Shown here in pieces: positions 45,733 through 57,532 of a stretch of DNA of 64,000 nt. Both the position numbers and the translations under genes were made by a program. Each line of letters opens with the position of its first letter. Within the stretch, counting starts at the first letter, position 1. Source of the stretch: Heliocidaris erythrogramma (taxonomy: Eukaryota; Echinodermata; Echinoidea; Camarodonta; Echinometridae); the NCBI GenBank assembly GCA_025617745.1, contig CM046853.1, positions 61,022,616 through 61,086,615 of the forward strand, given 5' to 3'. The notes beneath the pieces are model-generated. The model was not told the origin of the DNA. It made no database searches and saw only the letters and a program-made list of their open reading frames with translations.

Positions 45733-48700
45733 AAGAGAGAAGGAGTTAGACTCACTGCATGGATATCTAATGTTTCTTCAGGTTGTGGTACAGGTGATGG
45801 GATTCTTGGGTCCCTTGATAGATTCTCTGTCATCTCACTGCAAGTTTTACTGGGAGATGGCAATCTGTAGATGAGCCCATTCTCAGACTGAGGGCAAAAA
45901 CAGTCAGAAGATGTATAAATCAGCATATCCTTTGTAGACAGTAGACTTGGCCTGAAGATGGTGGGGCCATATCCATTTGAAATGCATTTTAAAATTCAAA
46001 TCGTTTCAAATGGATTTGCATTTGTTAACGCAAGCACAGGTGAAGAATGCAAGGATGTCTAGTTTGTATCTTTTTGATTTCCTAGAATGACCTTGGGGAT
46101 TTGTAACTGTGACATGATGTGGCACAAGATACACACCAAGGTATATCTTCAATCTAACTAGGGTAGAACTGACAATTTATTGAAATATAGTGCTTAAGTA
46201 AATACCGGTAGTTCATGGCTTCATGAAAGAAGGACATTACTCAAAATCCAACTTACTGTAAATGAAATTGTTAGAAAATTTGATCCAAATTTTGAATGTC
46301 TGTTCAAATACATGCATGCTTTAAAAGGGTTTGCAACTATGCCTTGGTGTATAGCTCTATACACTCTTGTGTTGGGGTGAGTGTCCTTATATACTGTACA
46401 CAGAGCAGTGTCCGGTGATAAAATAATGTGGCTTGGCTTCGTATCAGTGTGTTTGACTGATTCAAGCAACTATTTTTTCGCTTGAAATTCTTGCGAAATC
46501 TGGACAGAATGTAAAAACAAATTACTTTTTCAGCTGATATGGAACAAAACAAGTTCCTTTCAAATATTATTTTGCATTACCACAACTCATCTTCACTTTC
46601 AAAGCCACACGATAATATGTGTATGATAATAAACCCAAATTACAAACTAACATGTATTTACCTACAATTTTGTTCAACTACTTACCACATCTGAATCTGG
46701 TAAAGGTTCAGGGGAGGGTGACAAGTCTCTCCTGGGAATCTTGGCAGTAGGGGCGTTGGCCATCCACGAACGGCATACGGGGTAGAGAGGTGTGTGAGGA
46801 CGGAAATGAGCCAGATCAACACTACGATCAAACAGCTTCATCACAAAGGAATCTATAGATTGTGTCAATAAAAAACAGGGAGTGACAACAGCAATGTTAA
46901 CCCCTTTTGTGTCAAGGGTGGCATATCCCAGGCAAGAATTCAAGTACATGTATCAAACAATGCATATGAACTACAAGAAGTCTACACTTTTCTCCTAGAA
47001 ACAGAATTATCTACCTCTAAAAAAGAAAAAAGCTAACCCCAATCCTTACTCTCTTTCAACACAAAACCTAGAGCAAATGCTTCAGGTGCATAGGACTGAA
47101 AATTGTAGATGTACAAGTTTGCATAACAACAGTTTCTTTTGTGTGATATCCCAATTCAAGTCTTGATTGATTTTGTGACTGTTCATGTAGTAGCATTATT
47201 CTTTTCCTTAATAATATCAATTAATAAGAAAATGACCCAGGAGATCTCATTTGAATGGCACATAAGATTGTTAGAATATATCCTATTGCATAGGCTTACG
47301 GTGTGATTTGGTATTGTCATCTAGTTGCTCAATATCTGAGGAAGTACACTCCCTTTTCTTCCTCTTTCTCGATTTAGAAGGAGATTTTGCGACTGGGGTG
47401 GCTTCCAGCTCTCGAATATCATCCTCAAAAGACCTGCAATGCACAATACAATTAATCATTGTAGTAACATTTCTTACAGTACATAAAAAAGCCCTCTAAG
47501 ATAGTGATAACTATTAGAAAACAGAAAGATGGGACTTTTCTACGTTACAGCATAAAGCTCATGATTCCTACCTGTAAAAAATGTGGTTGTTTGTTACCAG
47601 TCAAAAGTTCAAAGTAAGTGGAAGTCAATACAAGTTACTCCTCTACAATTACATCAGGGTGCTTATTTTTTTCAACACCTCTCTCACAGCCCAGAGCATG
47701 CACTTTGGAGAAAAAAAATGAACAGAGATATATATAGAAAGAGAAGAAGATGGAGACTTTAAAGATAAAGTTGAGTTCTGGTCATGGGATTAAATTGTGA
47801 GAGAAACTGTCTCAAAGCCATTGGGAAAGGTTGATCATATCTACAAAAGAATTGGTGTATACTCTGAGGTTTTGGAATCATCAACATATTAAGAAACTGA
47901 CCCAATCTCGCTGAAAAGCACATGAACTGCACACAGATATGGGTATATGGGACTGCATGCACATGTGTCATAAATGTTCGGCCCAAGCAATTCAGCTATT
48001 TCTTGTAATATTTTGAATATGAGGGCATTTGAGGAACAATTCTATTCAGGGGACATTTCTTCTATATTTGTCCAAACTCACATAAAAGGAATGAGAAAGC
48101 TGACAAATTTTTTTTTCACCTTTCCCAGAACTCAACCTTATATCAAATGGTTCTCTCTATTGCTCACCTATCGAAATCTTGTTCATCCTTTATTATTATT
48201 TCATCATCCAGTGGTAGACTGAAAAAGAAGATACAACATACATAAGATGATCGTATTTGAAGTTATTTGAACATTTCTCTGTATCCACTTCAGTAAACAA
48301 CATGCAAGGAGCACCCATGTGATAGTGGTCATGCATCATCCAATACCGGTATTTTAGGTCACACACTTTTAATTGCTTCTGATAATATATTAAACAGAAG
48401 ACTTCCAAGTCAAACATGATAAGCTTGTAACAGCAATGATAATGTTTAAACTGTTTTGCAGCACTTGACTAACTCCTATCTGAGCTCTGGAATTTTTCAT
48501 GGATTTTATCCTAAGAAAAAATTAGAATCACAAGGAGCTTTCAAATTTAGCCACATACTTCTTCACAGAGCAATTTATGCCATTTTCCAGTTTTACATAG
48601 TTCCATCATAACTAGAAATGTGCATTCCTCGTGCCGCGCAATGCGAAATGTATCCCCCGGCGCTGGCAGCGATTTGAAGGAGGGACAAAGACCCTCCCCC

Positions 48701-50656
48701 ATCCCCTCCCTCAAACAAAAGGATGGTGTAGAAATTGCCGCCAGTGGCCCGGAATATTGTCAACACCAGGAGCAGCATTACCAAAACGATTTGTGTAGAT
48801 TAGAGTATAATGCATTTTTATAGAAAATTCGGAAGAAATATGACCTCAGAGCGCACATAAGACATCCACTAAAATATGACCTTTGATCCTATGAAAGACG
48901 GAACATCACCAAAAACTGTAGAGGTGTAATCTATAATGGACCTACATACAAAATTTGAATGAAATCCGTCAAGAAATGCAGAAGTAAGAGTGCACAAAAG
49001 GGACAAATGAGCTTTGACCCTATAAAGGACGGAACAATGAGGGCAGCATCACCAAACAGTAAAGATGTGTAGATTATACCAAGATACATCTCCATACAAA
49101 ATTTGAAAGAAATCCATCAAGAAATGTGGCCTGCAGAGTGAACTCACGCCATCCCTTGAAGTATGACCTTTGACCCTATAAAAGACGGGACACTGGTGGC
49201 AGCATCACCAAAAACTACAGGTTTTTAGATTACACCAAGGGACACCTTCATGCAAAATTTGAACGCAATCCGTCAAGAAATGCAGAAGTAAGAGTGCAAG
49301 AAATGGAAAAATGACCTTTGACCCTATAAAGGACGGAACAATGAGGGCAGCATCACCAAAAATTAAATATGTGTAGATTATACCAAGATACATCTCCATA
49401 CAAAATTTGAATGAAATCCGTCAAGAAATGCAGAAGTAAGAGTGCACAAAAGGGACAAATGAGCTTTGACCCTATAAAGGACGGAACAATGAGGGCAGCA
49501 TCACCAAACAGTAAAGATGTGTAGATTATACCAAGATACATCTCCATACAAAATTTGAAAGAAATCCATCAAGAAATGTGGCCTGCAGAGTGAACTCACG
49601 CCATCCCTTGAAGTATGACCTTTGACCCTATAAAAGACGGGACACTGGTGGCAGCATCACCAAAAACTACAGGTTTTTAGATTTCACCAAGGGACACCTT
49701 CATGCAAAATTTGAACGAAATCCGTCAAGAAATGCAGAAGTAAGAGTGCAAGAAATGGAAAAATGACCTTTGACCCTATAAAGGACGGAACAATGAGGGC
49801 AGCATCACCAAAAATTAAACATGTGTAGATTATACCAAGATACATCTCCATACAAAATTTGAACAAAATCCATTGAGAAATGTGGACTGCAGAGTGCACT
49901 CACGACATGTCCTGAAGTATGACCTTTGACCCTATAAAAGACGGGACACTGGGGGCAGCATCACCAAACACTATAGGTTTTTAAATTACACCAAGAGACA
50001 CCTTCATGTAAAATTTGAACAAAATCCGTTGAGAAATGTGACCGCCAGAGCGCACACAAGAGTACACACAAGACATCTATCAAAATATGACCTTTGACCC
50101 TATAAAAGACGGAACACTGGGGGCAGCATCACCAAAATCTATAGGGTTCCAGATTTTACCAAGAGACACCTTCATACAAAATTTGAACAAAATCCGTTGA
50201 GAAATGTGACCGCTAGAGCGCACACAAACTTTCCCCAAAAATATGGCCTTTTACCCTATAAAAGACGGAACACTGGGGGCAGCATCACCAGAAACTATAG
50301 GGGTCCAGATTTTACCAAGATACACGTCCATAGGAAGTCTGAAAGAAATTCGTCGAGAAATGTGACCGCTAGAGCGCACACAAGAATGTGACGCGGCAGC
50401 GGCGGCGGCGGCGGCGGCGAAACGCTGCTGAATCCAAAGTATCCTCCGGCATACTGCCGGGGGATACAATAATATAATAATAAATCCTGACAATCCTTTA
50501 GGATAAAACTTAGTTTAGTGTCAAAACCTACCTCTCATCGGCTCTTTCTATAAGATTTTGTAGAACACCTTCAAATTTGACACGGGCATGAGTCACTTCT
50601 GTTGTCTCCTGCTTGATCTTGATAGGTGTTGACAGCATGATGGCTTTTGCAGGGAA
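43795..50656 (-). CDS. LIN37: LIN37, subunit of the MuvB core of the DREAM complex, complete
   Basis: Seven coding exons on the minus strand, in order 50532-50638 (start ATG at 50638, 18 nt of 5' UTR to the acceptor at 50656), 48168-48218, 47300-47433, 46686-46852, 45756-45887, 44725-44798, 43795-43876. They sum to 747 nt, 248 residues, near human LIN37 (246), with every phase matching. Diagnostic stretches: VMKLFDRSVDLAHF and TPLYPVCRSWM (residues about 101-125), LIYRLPSPSKTC, LQRWRVIRNKWKDAS and the C terminus SRYSESYAILKAMYERQ. LIN37 acts in the nucleus with LIN9, LIN52, LIN54 and RBBP4 to repress cell-cycle genes in quiescence. A Lys/Arg-rich KSRKRKKRE run (exon 3) could be a nuclear signal. 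Introns are filled with GA microsatellites and MITEs. A further upstream 5' exon is likely. Confidence 0.95.
43918..44070. repeat. (GA)n-rich tract in the last LIN37 intron
   Basis: GA run at 43918-43942 and scattered AGAGAA units beyond it. It sits about 40 bp upstream (in gene sense) of the last exon's acceptor. Confidence 0.85.
44600..44665. mobile_element. Solo end of a CACCGCACA-TIR MITE
   Basis: AAATCGGATCAAAGTCC, then AATCGTAAGATGTGCGGTGG, matches the right end of the element at 53536-53960 with a few changes. No partner end was found nearby. Confidence 0.5.
44889..45256. mobile_element. AATT-flanked MITE in a LIN37 intron
   Basis: Inverted ends CTCGCTACC(T/C)CAAATA(T/C)GCAATTT are flanked by AATT on both sides (44885-44888, 45257-45260). 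Length about 368 bp. The 156-codon plus-strand frame across it has no recognised domain. Confidence 0.65.
45519..45745. repeat. (GA)n and GACAGA-rich tract next to a LIN37 exon
   Basis: About 225 bp of purine-rich repeats immediately 3' (in gene sense) of the splice donor of exon 45756-45887. The long Ser/Leu- or Glu/Arg-rich frames are composition artefacts. Confidence 0.9.
47757..48135. repeat. Duplicated segment, copy B (paired with 41820-42615)
   Basis: Lies in the LIN37 intron between exons 48168-48218 and 47300-47433. It keeps an uninterrupted TTGGTGTATACTCTGAGG where copy A carries the Tc1-like insertion. Confidence 0.8.
48650..50467 (+). mobile_element. Helentron-like element with ten ~150-bp tandem units, in LIN37 intron 1
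   Basis: The left end GTATCCCCCGGC (48650) is inverted at the right (GCCGGGGGATAC, ending 50467), where TATCCTCCGGCATACTGCCGG forms a 3' hairpin. Between them run ten monomers of about 145-165 bp. Each has TGACCTTTGACCCTATAAA or a variant, GGCAGCATCACCAAA, ACCAAGA(T/G)ACA(T/C)C and CAAAATTTGAA. A 452-bp three-monomer block is repeated almost exactly (for example 49011 and 49463), so the array expanded recently. A (GCG)n run lies at 50396-50420. Structure resembles molluscan pearl and other Helentron-derived repeats; that assignment is inference. Confidence 0.7.
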
Positions 50657-50667
50657 CTACAAGAAAT

Positions 50668-51985
50668 TAAAAGTGCCGCTTAACTGCGGGTCAAACATCT
50701 CAATCAGCTTATTTAGCTTGAAGCCTAGTCAAGAACATATTCCATATTAATTGATCAGTGAGTCATAGAACCATCACTATGTGGGACTGTGTCAATTCCA
50801 GCGGTGGTCACAACCTCTAAGTTGAAGAGGAGAAAACACTAATATAATTGGCAAAATTTTGAGAAAATATTTCCTTCTACATTTTAGGATGATAGAAAAG
50901 CTGATTTCATGTCAAATTCTTCAATAGGATCTTTATCACCTTGATCAAGTAAAATTTTCCGGCTGTTTTTGGCCAGAGATCTTGCTCCTTCATAGCATAC
51001 ATATGTGCTAAAGACAGCACACTTTCTATGGGACCAATTCTCTGTGGTATGCACTGCAGGTATCTATAATAACCTCGCATAAGTGTGAGTGGCCATTGAT
51101 GGCAAATTTGATAATTGAACAATGTGTTTGGACTAAAAATGGCTACTTTCATTCTTCCTGAAGCAGAATCTAGATACTCTCAGTTTGAAGTCTATTGCCA
51201 AGCCTGTCCATGGAATATATTTTATACCAATATAACCATGAAAAAAGCAGTGAAAGTTCATAGTGAACTCTTTCAAACTGATTTATGACAGTTGTTTAAA
51301 ACCTTGGTGGCACATTATAAGTCAAAAGGGGTCATAGACAAGACTGAGACAAGGAGGGTTGGGGAGACAAAATGTCCTTGATGTGGTTGATGAATGGACC
51401 AACATAGAGGGCATAAATGTATAGGTATATATATATACAATGTATATGAACCCATTTCTGTATCACTCTCATTTCCTCGTTTCATGAACGGTGAACCTCA
51501 CATACATGTAGTTCTAAGTCAACAAATGAATAAGTCCCAATCATCTGTAATTAATATTGCATATCATATGTTTGGTGAATTTTTATAGGGTCTAGACTCT
51601 AGACTCTAGATGATCTGACTTTGACTTTGACTCAACAACTATTTGAGTTATATTTTTAAATCAAATTTCGGCTAAGACCGTCTAAGTCGAGAATTTTCAG
51701 TAGCACTGTAGAAAAGCATGTGTTAAGTTCACCTTATCATCGGATGTCACAGTTAGATCTAGACTATTGGAATTTCTCGGCTGCAGACTTCTGCATATTT
51801 CCAGTGGCTATGCAGAAGCCTGCAGCCGAGTTTCCAGGTATTTTTGTCATCCACCAGATAGATCTAAGTCTTCCCGTACAATCATTAATAAGTTCCTCAC
51901 CTAGATGTCACTCAAAGTTGGATATATTCAGAGCAAACACAAGTTTTCAATTTACTCAAATAAAGTGCCCACAAGTAGACTCCTT
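50668..51985. other. No coding exon seen
   Basis: AT-rich sequence upstream of the first LIN37 coding exon. Contains a TATATATA run near 51425-51436, a triple TCTAGACTC near 51591-51610, and a short hairpin CTCGGCTGCAGACTTCTGC / GCAGAAGCCTGCAGCCGAG at 51777-51833. Confidence 0.5.
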
Positions 51986-52337
51986 TTTTACCTCACTAGC
52001 AGACATCTGATATCCACGTTTTGACAGGTAATTTGATGAAAAAAATGAGTTTTGCTGGCATCGCCCATATATTTCCTGTGTTGTAGTGCTCACCGATTCA
52101 AACGACTCGCAATCACTAGTGCGCAATCACTAGGACTGTACTGCCAACAGTTTTCCCGCTGCATATATATGGGGAAACCTATCGGTGGTACCACTGATGG
52201 CGCACTAGCGAATACGAGTCGTTTGAATCGACGCGACAACAAGGGGGAAAATAACGGCGATGCCAGCAAAATACATTTTTTTCCATCAAATTTCCTGTCA
52301 TATTCGTGGATATTGGATGCCTGCTAGTGAGGTAAAA
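51986..52337. mobile_element. Foldback element, about 350 bp
   Basis: Two arms of about 125-150 bp are inverted (TTTTACCTCACTAGCAG at the left edge, CTGCTAGTGAGGTAAAA at the right). Inside each arm are TTTGCTGGCATCGCC and GATTCAAACGACTCG. The loop between arms is about 60 bp. No target duplication could be fixed. Confidence 0.75.
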
Positions 52338-52774
52338 GATTTTTCTGAATATTTATCCTTCCTTTTCCCATTTTGAAAAAATCCAAACCAAACTAATGCA
52401 GATTCTGACTAAGTAGATTTGTACCTGGAGCTCCCTGGAGTTACTGTTGCAGTAGAGTAGAGACTAAGAGTAAGTCTAACTTTTAAGTTTAAATAAACTT
52501 TAATTAAGACAATGATGTTCGTCAAAAACAGACAACAAAATTGCTCTAGCAAAATTAAATTTTCTTAAATTTGCTAGATTACCCGATTCACTGTGCATGG
52601 TCATGGATTCTTCAACTCTTACTCTGCTACAAATTTGAGGTTTTAACTTAAAGAGTTGAAAGTGAAATTCTAAATAATTATTTTCCTGTCATGTATGAAT
52701 GATCTAACTTAGACTGGACCAATTCCTGCTACTACACACAAAACCTATTGAAGCCTATTCACTCGTCATGGCCG
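52338..52774. other. No gene seen
   Basis: AT-rich spacer. Confidence 0.5.
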
Positions 52775-52778
52775 TTAA

Positions 52779-53532
52779 CCCTAATAGGACCGGGGGGGGG
52801 GCGGAATCCGCCCCCCCCTCGACGTTTCGCGTAATATGTTCGCATCGCGAAAAGCAGTCACCACGCCGCTTCTCTACTTTTTTCTTTCAAGTCTTGCGCA
52901 ACTTTTGAGACCAAATTTGTGATGTCCGCGCGTGCGGTGCCGGAGTTACGCAACATTTCGTAAGTGCATGTCAGACCCAAAATTGCTCAAAAACGTGATT
53001 TTGTGTACAAATCCAATGCAAATTGTGTTTCCAGCTAAAAGTCATAAATGTTTCATTTTTTTTACTTTTACTGTTTAAAAACAATTAATTTTATGTTGTT
53101 TATGATTAAAATAGTGTCGCCGACGAATTCCATCGAAAAAACAATAAAAAACAAAAAGTCGAAAAACAAAGAAATACATAAGAAATTAAAAAAACAATAA
53201 AATACATAAGAAAAAAAGGATTTTACCAAATTTTTTTTTTGGTTTATTTGATCAGAATCTGACAAAGAGTCTCTATACAAAAAATTAGCAGTTTTGGGGC
53301 TTTATTTAATTAATTAGAGCAAACCATTAATTTTATGCATAAATTAGCATAATTAATTAGTTGTGACATTTTTCGGAGAAATTGACTATACAGTTTTGTA
53401 GATTACGTGGTCGGCGACGTGTGTGCCGATTTTCGTTGCGACTGCGCGTTGGACGGCCGAGATCTTAGGGGGGGCGGAATCAGCCCCCCCCCCGGCTGTG
53501 AGATGGGTCTAAATAACCCGGCTCTATTAGGG
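52779..53532. mobile_element. piggyBac-like non-autonomous element, 754 bp
   Basis: TTAA at 52775-52778 and 53533-53536 flanks inverted CCCTAATAG(G/A)(A/G)CCGG ends. Starting with CCC and targeting TTAA fits piggyBac. Just inside, G-runs and GGGGCGGAATC(C/A)GCCCCCC palindromes occur at both ends, and GTCGCCGACG/GTCGGCGACG lie inside. No transposase was seen. Confidence 0.8.
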
Positions 53533-53535
53533 TTA

Positions 53536-53960
53536 AGGCTACCGCACACCTTACGATCGGTCTGCGATCCGATTTGTGAAATAAATCGGTATGGCATTAA
53601 ATATTGGCATTTTAGCAAATGAAATCTACCCTGTTCAGGTTATGAAAAGTAATATGAATACTAAACATAGGGTTTTGGTGAGCTGTCAGGAATAAGGGCA
53701 AATTTAGTTTAAAATCGTAGACAGTTGTACTATTTTTGTGACATCACGACTCGGAGCTGATTTGGCCATTCCACTACCGGTAATTAGAATTTTTAGAAAA
53801 CTCGGCAAAGGCCGTATTATCGATTTTACTAACTGTATGACTATTCAGACCCTCAATCAAAAATATCTTTTGTTTTGTAATGATTTGCCAAATGATATTC
53901 CATTTTCTTCTGAAATCGGATCGCAGACCGATCGTAAGGTGCTAGGTGTGCGGTGGCCTT
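53536..53960. mobile_element. MITE with AAGG(C)(T/C)ACCGCACACC ends
   Basis: The left end AGGCTACCGCACACCTTACG with ATCGGTCTGCGATCCGATTT is inverted at the right (AAATCGGATCGCAGACCGAT, then CGTAAGGTGCTAGGTGTGCGGTGGCC, split here). It abuts the piggyBac-like element, sharing its TTAA. The target duplication is unclear, so the superfamily (Harbinger-like is possible) is not settled. Confidence 0.65.
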
Positions 53961-54013
53961 TTACATGTTAGGCGCCACGCCACCGCGCCAGCATGCAACG
54001 ACGCCAGCCGACG

Positions 54014-55578
54014 CCTGGGGGTCGTTTCATCAAATCAACACCATGACAGACATAACTCTTCTCGCCGATCTACGGAAATGTCATGGACTTGACAACCTGT
54101 TTCACAAAGACATAATCAGTGATATCGATACTCATCAGCTAAAAACCAGTCTATATCACAGTCCATTGGATTGATTGTCAATTACCCAAACAGACTTTGA
54201 GGCTCAGTTTTCCCTAAACTGTTCCATAATGTCAAAATGGCAGCGAAAATTAATACTGATGATACAAACATCCCGTTTACATGAAAAGATGTGCTACTTA
54301 TGGCATCTTAGAATTTATAAAATTGAGAAAACTCAAGGATGCTTTTGTGATGTTCGAATCTACATTTGTAAATAAGATGATACCGTAATTGACTCCGGTA
54401 ATTATGGAAAGAAGTGGTACACTTTAGATAAAATGATTAAATTAAGATATCTTATGACCCAATTCTTAATATTCATTTATAAAAAATACACTTAGACTAA
54501 TATCATCCATCTACATCAAAGCATTGCATGAAAAGGGAAAAATATAGGGAAAATACATGATAAATTGTTGTCGTTTACATTGGTCTGTATATACAGACCG
54601 TTCCGTTTTTTTACGCCTTTTCTATGGTAAACCGATGTGGGTGTTTTATTAATCTCATTTAGCCTACTTGTTTGGGGGTCAAGAAGTCAAGACATATTGT
54701 CCGTCTGTAAAATATGATAAAAACATTAGGAAAACTATTAAGAGAATGATAAATGAATGTGTTCGGAGATCAGGAAATAAATTTTCTCTTACTTTATAGT
54801 CTTAACTTACATTTTTCATTTTTTCGCAGCCCATAATAAAACTAGTTGAAAGACATAAAGGCCATTAACTATACACAGCGCTGTCGTTCGCAACAGCGCT
54901 GTACGAGTTGCCCATTCTCTAGCGTTGCGAACCGCGACTACAAAAGTGCGACTACATGCTTTTCGCTGAAACTACTGTACATATATTTTTCATCTAAAAA
55001 TTAAACTGAATAAAACTTAAACTATTGATTGAGTGCATTCATTAAGTTAAATTTAGTCAACCAACTTACAACTTGCCAAAAACGATGATTTATTGCGTCA
55101 TTTGCCCACAGTCCGTAATGGAATGTAATCGCGCTGCACTTTTTGAAAGGTCACACCCGTGCGTAACTACACACAGCGTTGTCGCGAAGCGATACCTCGA
55201 TGGACAGGTTTTGGCAGTCAAAAGTTGAAATTTATACCCTGTGGACATTGCCTGATGGCTTGCTGGGGATTGAACTTCAACAAATCCATCCATCGATTTC
55301 ATGTGAGTATGACGTAAAATTGCACGGCGTCTGGTTGGGCTAAAAGGCCATAGACTAACTAAAGATGGCTTGTGAACTGATTGATTGATTGATTGATACA
55401 TGTATGACAGGTTTGGAGTACCGACATGACGGAAAAGTCACTTGTCATGCTTGTCAGGGAAGTTGTCGCTGATCTTCGCAAATACAGCTTTATGAAACAG
55501 TTAGCGGACAAGGTGAGCGACAGTGTCGAGATGTCGCTGATCTTGTCGTTATGACGGTTTGATGAAACGAGCCCCTGG
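54014..55578. mobile_element. Large element with TCGTTTCATCAAA inverted ends
   Basis: CCTGGGGGTCGTTTCATCAAA at the left matches the reverse complement of the right end (CCAGGGGCTCGTTTCATCAAA). The interior, about 1.5 kb, contains an AACAGCGCTG hairpin (54880-54897) and minus-strand frames of up to 103 codons without recognisable domains. The GCGTTTCATCAA-type end is also used by the small MITEs at 25402 and 40917. Confidence 0.5.
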
Positions 55579-55982
55579 CGTATATAGCCTCTCCTACTAC
55601 TACATGTAGCTCCACTGAGCTGTACCACTGACCACATCAGCAAGCAATGGTCATATTGACCATTAGGATCATATACATGTGTGTATACTGGGTATACTGG
55701 GTATTGGGGATACAGATGTAATTTTGTTTGAAATGGAGGTTTTTGTGGGCAAACTGATACTTAGGTATCAGTCTATACATATGAATTTACAAGTTCGTTA
55801 AGACACAAAATGTAGAAAGTTATAAAAACTTACATTTACAGCCTTGTTTTTGGTAGTTGTTACACAGACATCGCTACATGTACGTATGACGACTGCTCTC
55901 AATATGTTGCGCACTAGTGAGGCCGCTCTACATGGTTACGCACCATAGATACGTACGCAGAATGTTACGCACACAAGCTATT

Positions 55983-56122
55983 CTACGAAGACCTGGAAGG
56001 GCCAAACTGACGACGTAAAAAAATAAAAAATATTACGTACGTACGTACATAGTATTATTACGTACGTACGTAATATTTTTTATTTTTTACGTCGTCAGTT
56101 TGGCCCTTCCAGGTCTTCGTAG
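55983..56122. repeat. Foldback, 140 bp, in copy A
   Basis: CTACGAAGACCTGGAAGGGC at the left is inverted at the right. Arms extend through CCAAACTGACGACGTAAAAA and the centre is ACGTACGTACGT-rich. Confidence 0.85.
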
Positions 56123-56289
56123 GAGATCGACGAACCGATCGCGCCGGTACCACTACGAGCGCTGAGGGCTCCCTTCAGCATAATCGTGAAAAATACTAAA
56201 TGGATGCTCTGACGGGTCTCGATAGGTGTTATCGAAAAAAAGGACCCAAAATTTCAGGAAACCCTCTTCAAAGGTCACGAAACAAACTG
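56123..56289 (+). pseudogene. Broken duplicate of the candidate first exon at 58522-58697
   Basis: The reading frame follows copy B from GDRRTDRAGTTTSAEGSL for about 25 codons, then reaches TAA and is frameshifted, though it recovers DNA similarity through KDPKFQETLFKG and a GTAAGT donor at 56290. It also lacks copy B's ATG. This copy cannot encode the same product. Confidence 0.6.
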
Positions 56290-56732
56290 GTAAGTTTTAA
56301 TCATCTATTATTCAACATAATTAGTTATATTTAAGTAAACTCCGAGATATGGGTTTCACTTAAATATAGCCAAAAATGCACAGTGATACATATTAGTACC
56401 GTACTCACTATTGCCTGCGTTACTACACAGTCGGCAATGGCGTGTACCTATGAGTGCCACTGACCACTGTCGGATAAGTCCAGTCGGAAGCGTGGTGAGG
56501 TATGATGGGGAGCCCTATGTCTGCACACCTAAGGTTTTGACCTGAAAATGAACAAGAATTTCTTCAATAATATTGCTCTAAAGCTTTATTCTATATTATT
56601 CCTGATATTCTAAAGAGTAAGTTTGAAAAAAAATCTCATCAAAATTAGAGCAAGAACAATGCCATTTTCACAAGAAATGGTGGCCGTGTCATTTCAACAT
56701 TGAAAAAACAATGGTGTCCATGTCTGCGGAAT

Positions 56733-57120
56733 CCGGGACAACCCGACCACCGGACAGCTCCACCCAAGACAACTCGACCCAATACCCTGGACAACTCGAT
56801 CAGGTCGAGTTGTCCAGGGTGGGCCACGTTTTTGGACAACTCGACCTACTCTTTTTCTTCTAACAAATTTCATGAACAGAGTTTCACAGCATGGCTACAA
56901 AAGACATTTTCTGCATCAAGTATGTTGATATGATATTGATATGATTATACCCTAAGGCCTAACCCTAACCCTAACCCTAAATTCTAATGAAATTTGTTAG
57001 AAGAAAAAAAGTACTGTAGGTCGAGTTGTCCGAAAACGCAGCCCACCCTGGACAACTCGACCTGGTCGAGTTGTCCAGGGTATTATGGGTCGAGTTGTCT
57101 TGGGTCGGGCTGTCCGGACC
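56733..57120. mobile_element. Foldback element built on GGACAACTCGACC
   Basis: The left part has repeated GACAACTCGACC copies. The right part is inverted, with GGTCGAGTTGTCC, and ends in CAAGACAACTCGACCCA/TGGGTCGAGTTGTCTTG. Arms share TTCTAACAAATTTCAT next to the loop. The loop holds ordinary sequence and a short telomere-like array. Confidence 0.75.
56958..56980. repeat. Short interstitial telomere-like array
   Basis: CCTAA followed by three CCCTAA units, within the loop of the foldback at 56733-57120. Confidence 0.85.
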
Positions 57121-57532
57121 CCTGTCTGCGCACTCATTCATTTTACACGCAGCTCGGCAGTTTTAACGTGAAAGACAACATTTTGAGACTTGTGAAAAAA
57201 ATGTCTGAAATAAGACCGTTTTTTATTATTTTGACTCGTTTTTTTTGCATGAATACCTATCGCGATGATAAAGATGAAAAGTTTGTGCTGGTTGCGTGTT
57301 TTGTTTTATTAGAATCACGCAGTTACGCGTGTGCGCAGACTTGGGCACTCTACTCTAGTCTAGCCGAATCATAGCTACATTCCTATACTTTGTGTGTAGA
57401 ATGTAGGCAGTCATACACCTCAACTTTCCAAAACACCACTGCACAAAAGTCACCAACATTCACTCAAAATCGGCATTTAATTTACAAAAACCGACCCCAA
57501 AATATCCAAGAAATACAATAAATTCAACTCAC

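Larger units (their letters stand above)
55633..56390. repeat. Duplicated promoter/exon block, copy A (paired with 58044-58798)
   Basis: From CACATCAGCAAGCAATGG to AAAATGCACAGTGAT, nearly collinear with copy B. It includes a foldback (55983-56122) and a broken copy of the candidate exon at 58522-58697. Confidence 0.9.

Noticed and set aside
45516-45926. Ser/Leu-rich and Glu/Arg-rich frames
   Set aside because: They translate the GA-rich tract on either strand. Only the segment 45756-45887 (minus) is a real LIN37 exon.
48830-50400. CRISPR-like array
   Set aside because: Monomers are about 150 bp with similar sequence throughout, no short repeat with unique spacers, and the host is an animal.
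55090-55643. Minus-strand frames of 103 and 94 codons
   Set aside because: They lie inside a TIR-bounded repeat, have no recognised domain and end without splice context. Kept as undecided, not as genes.
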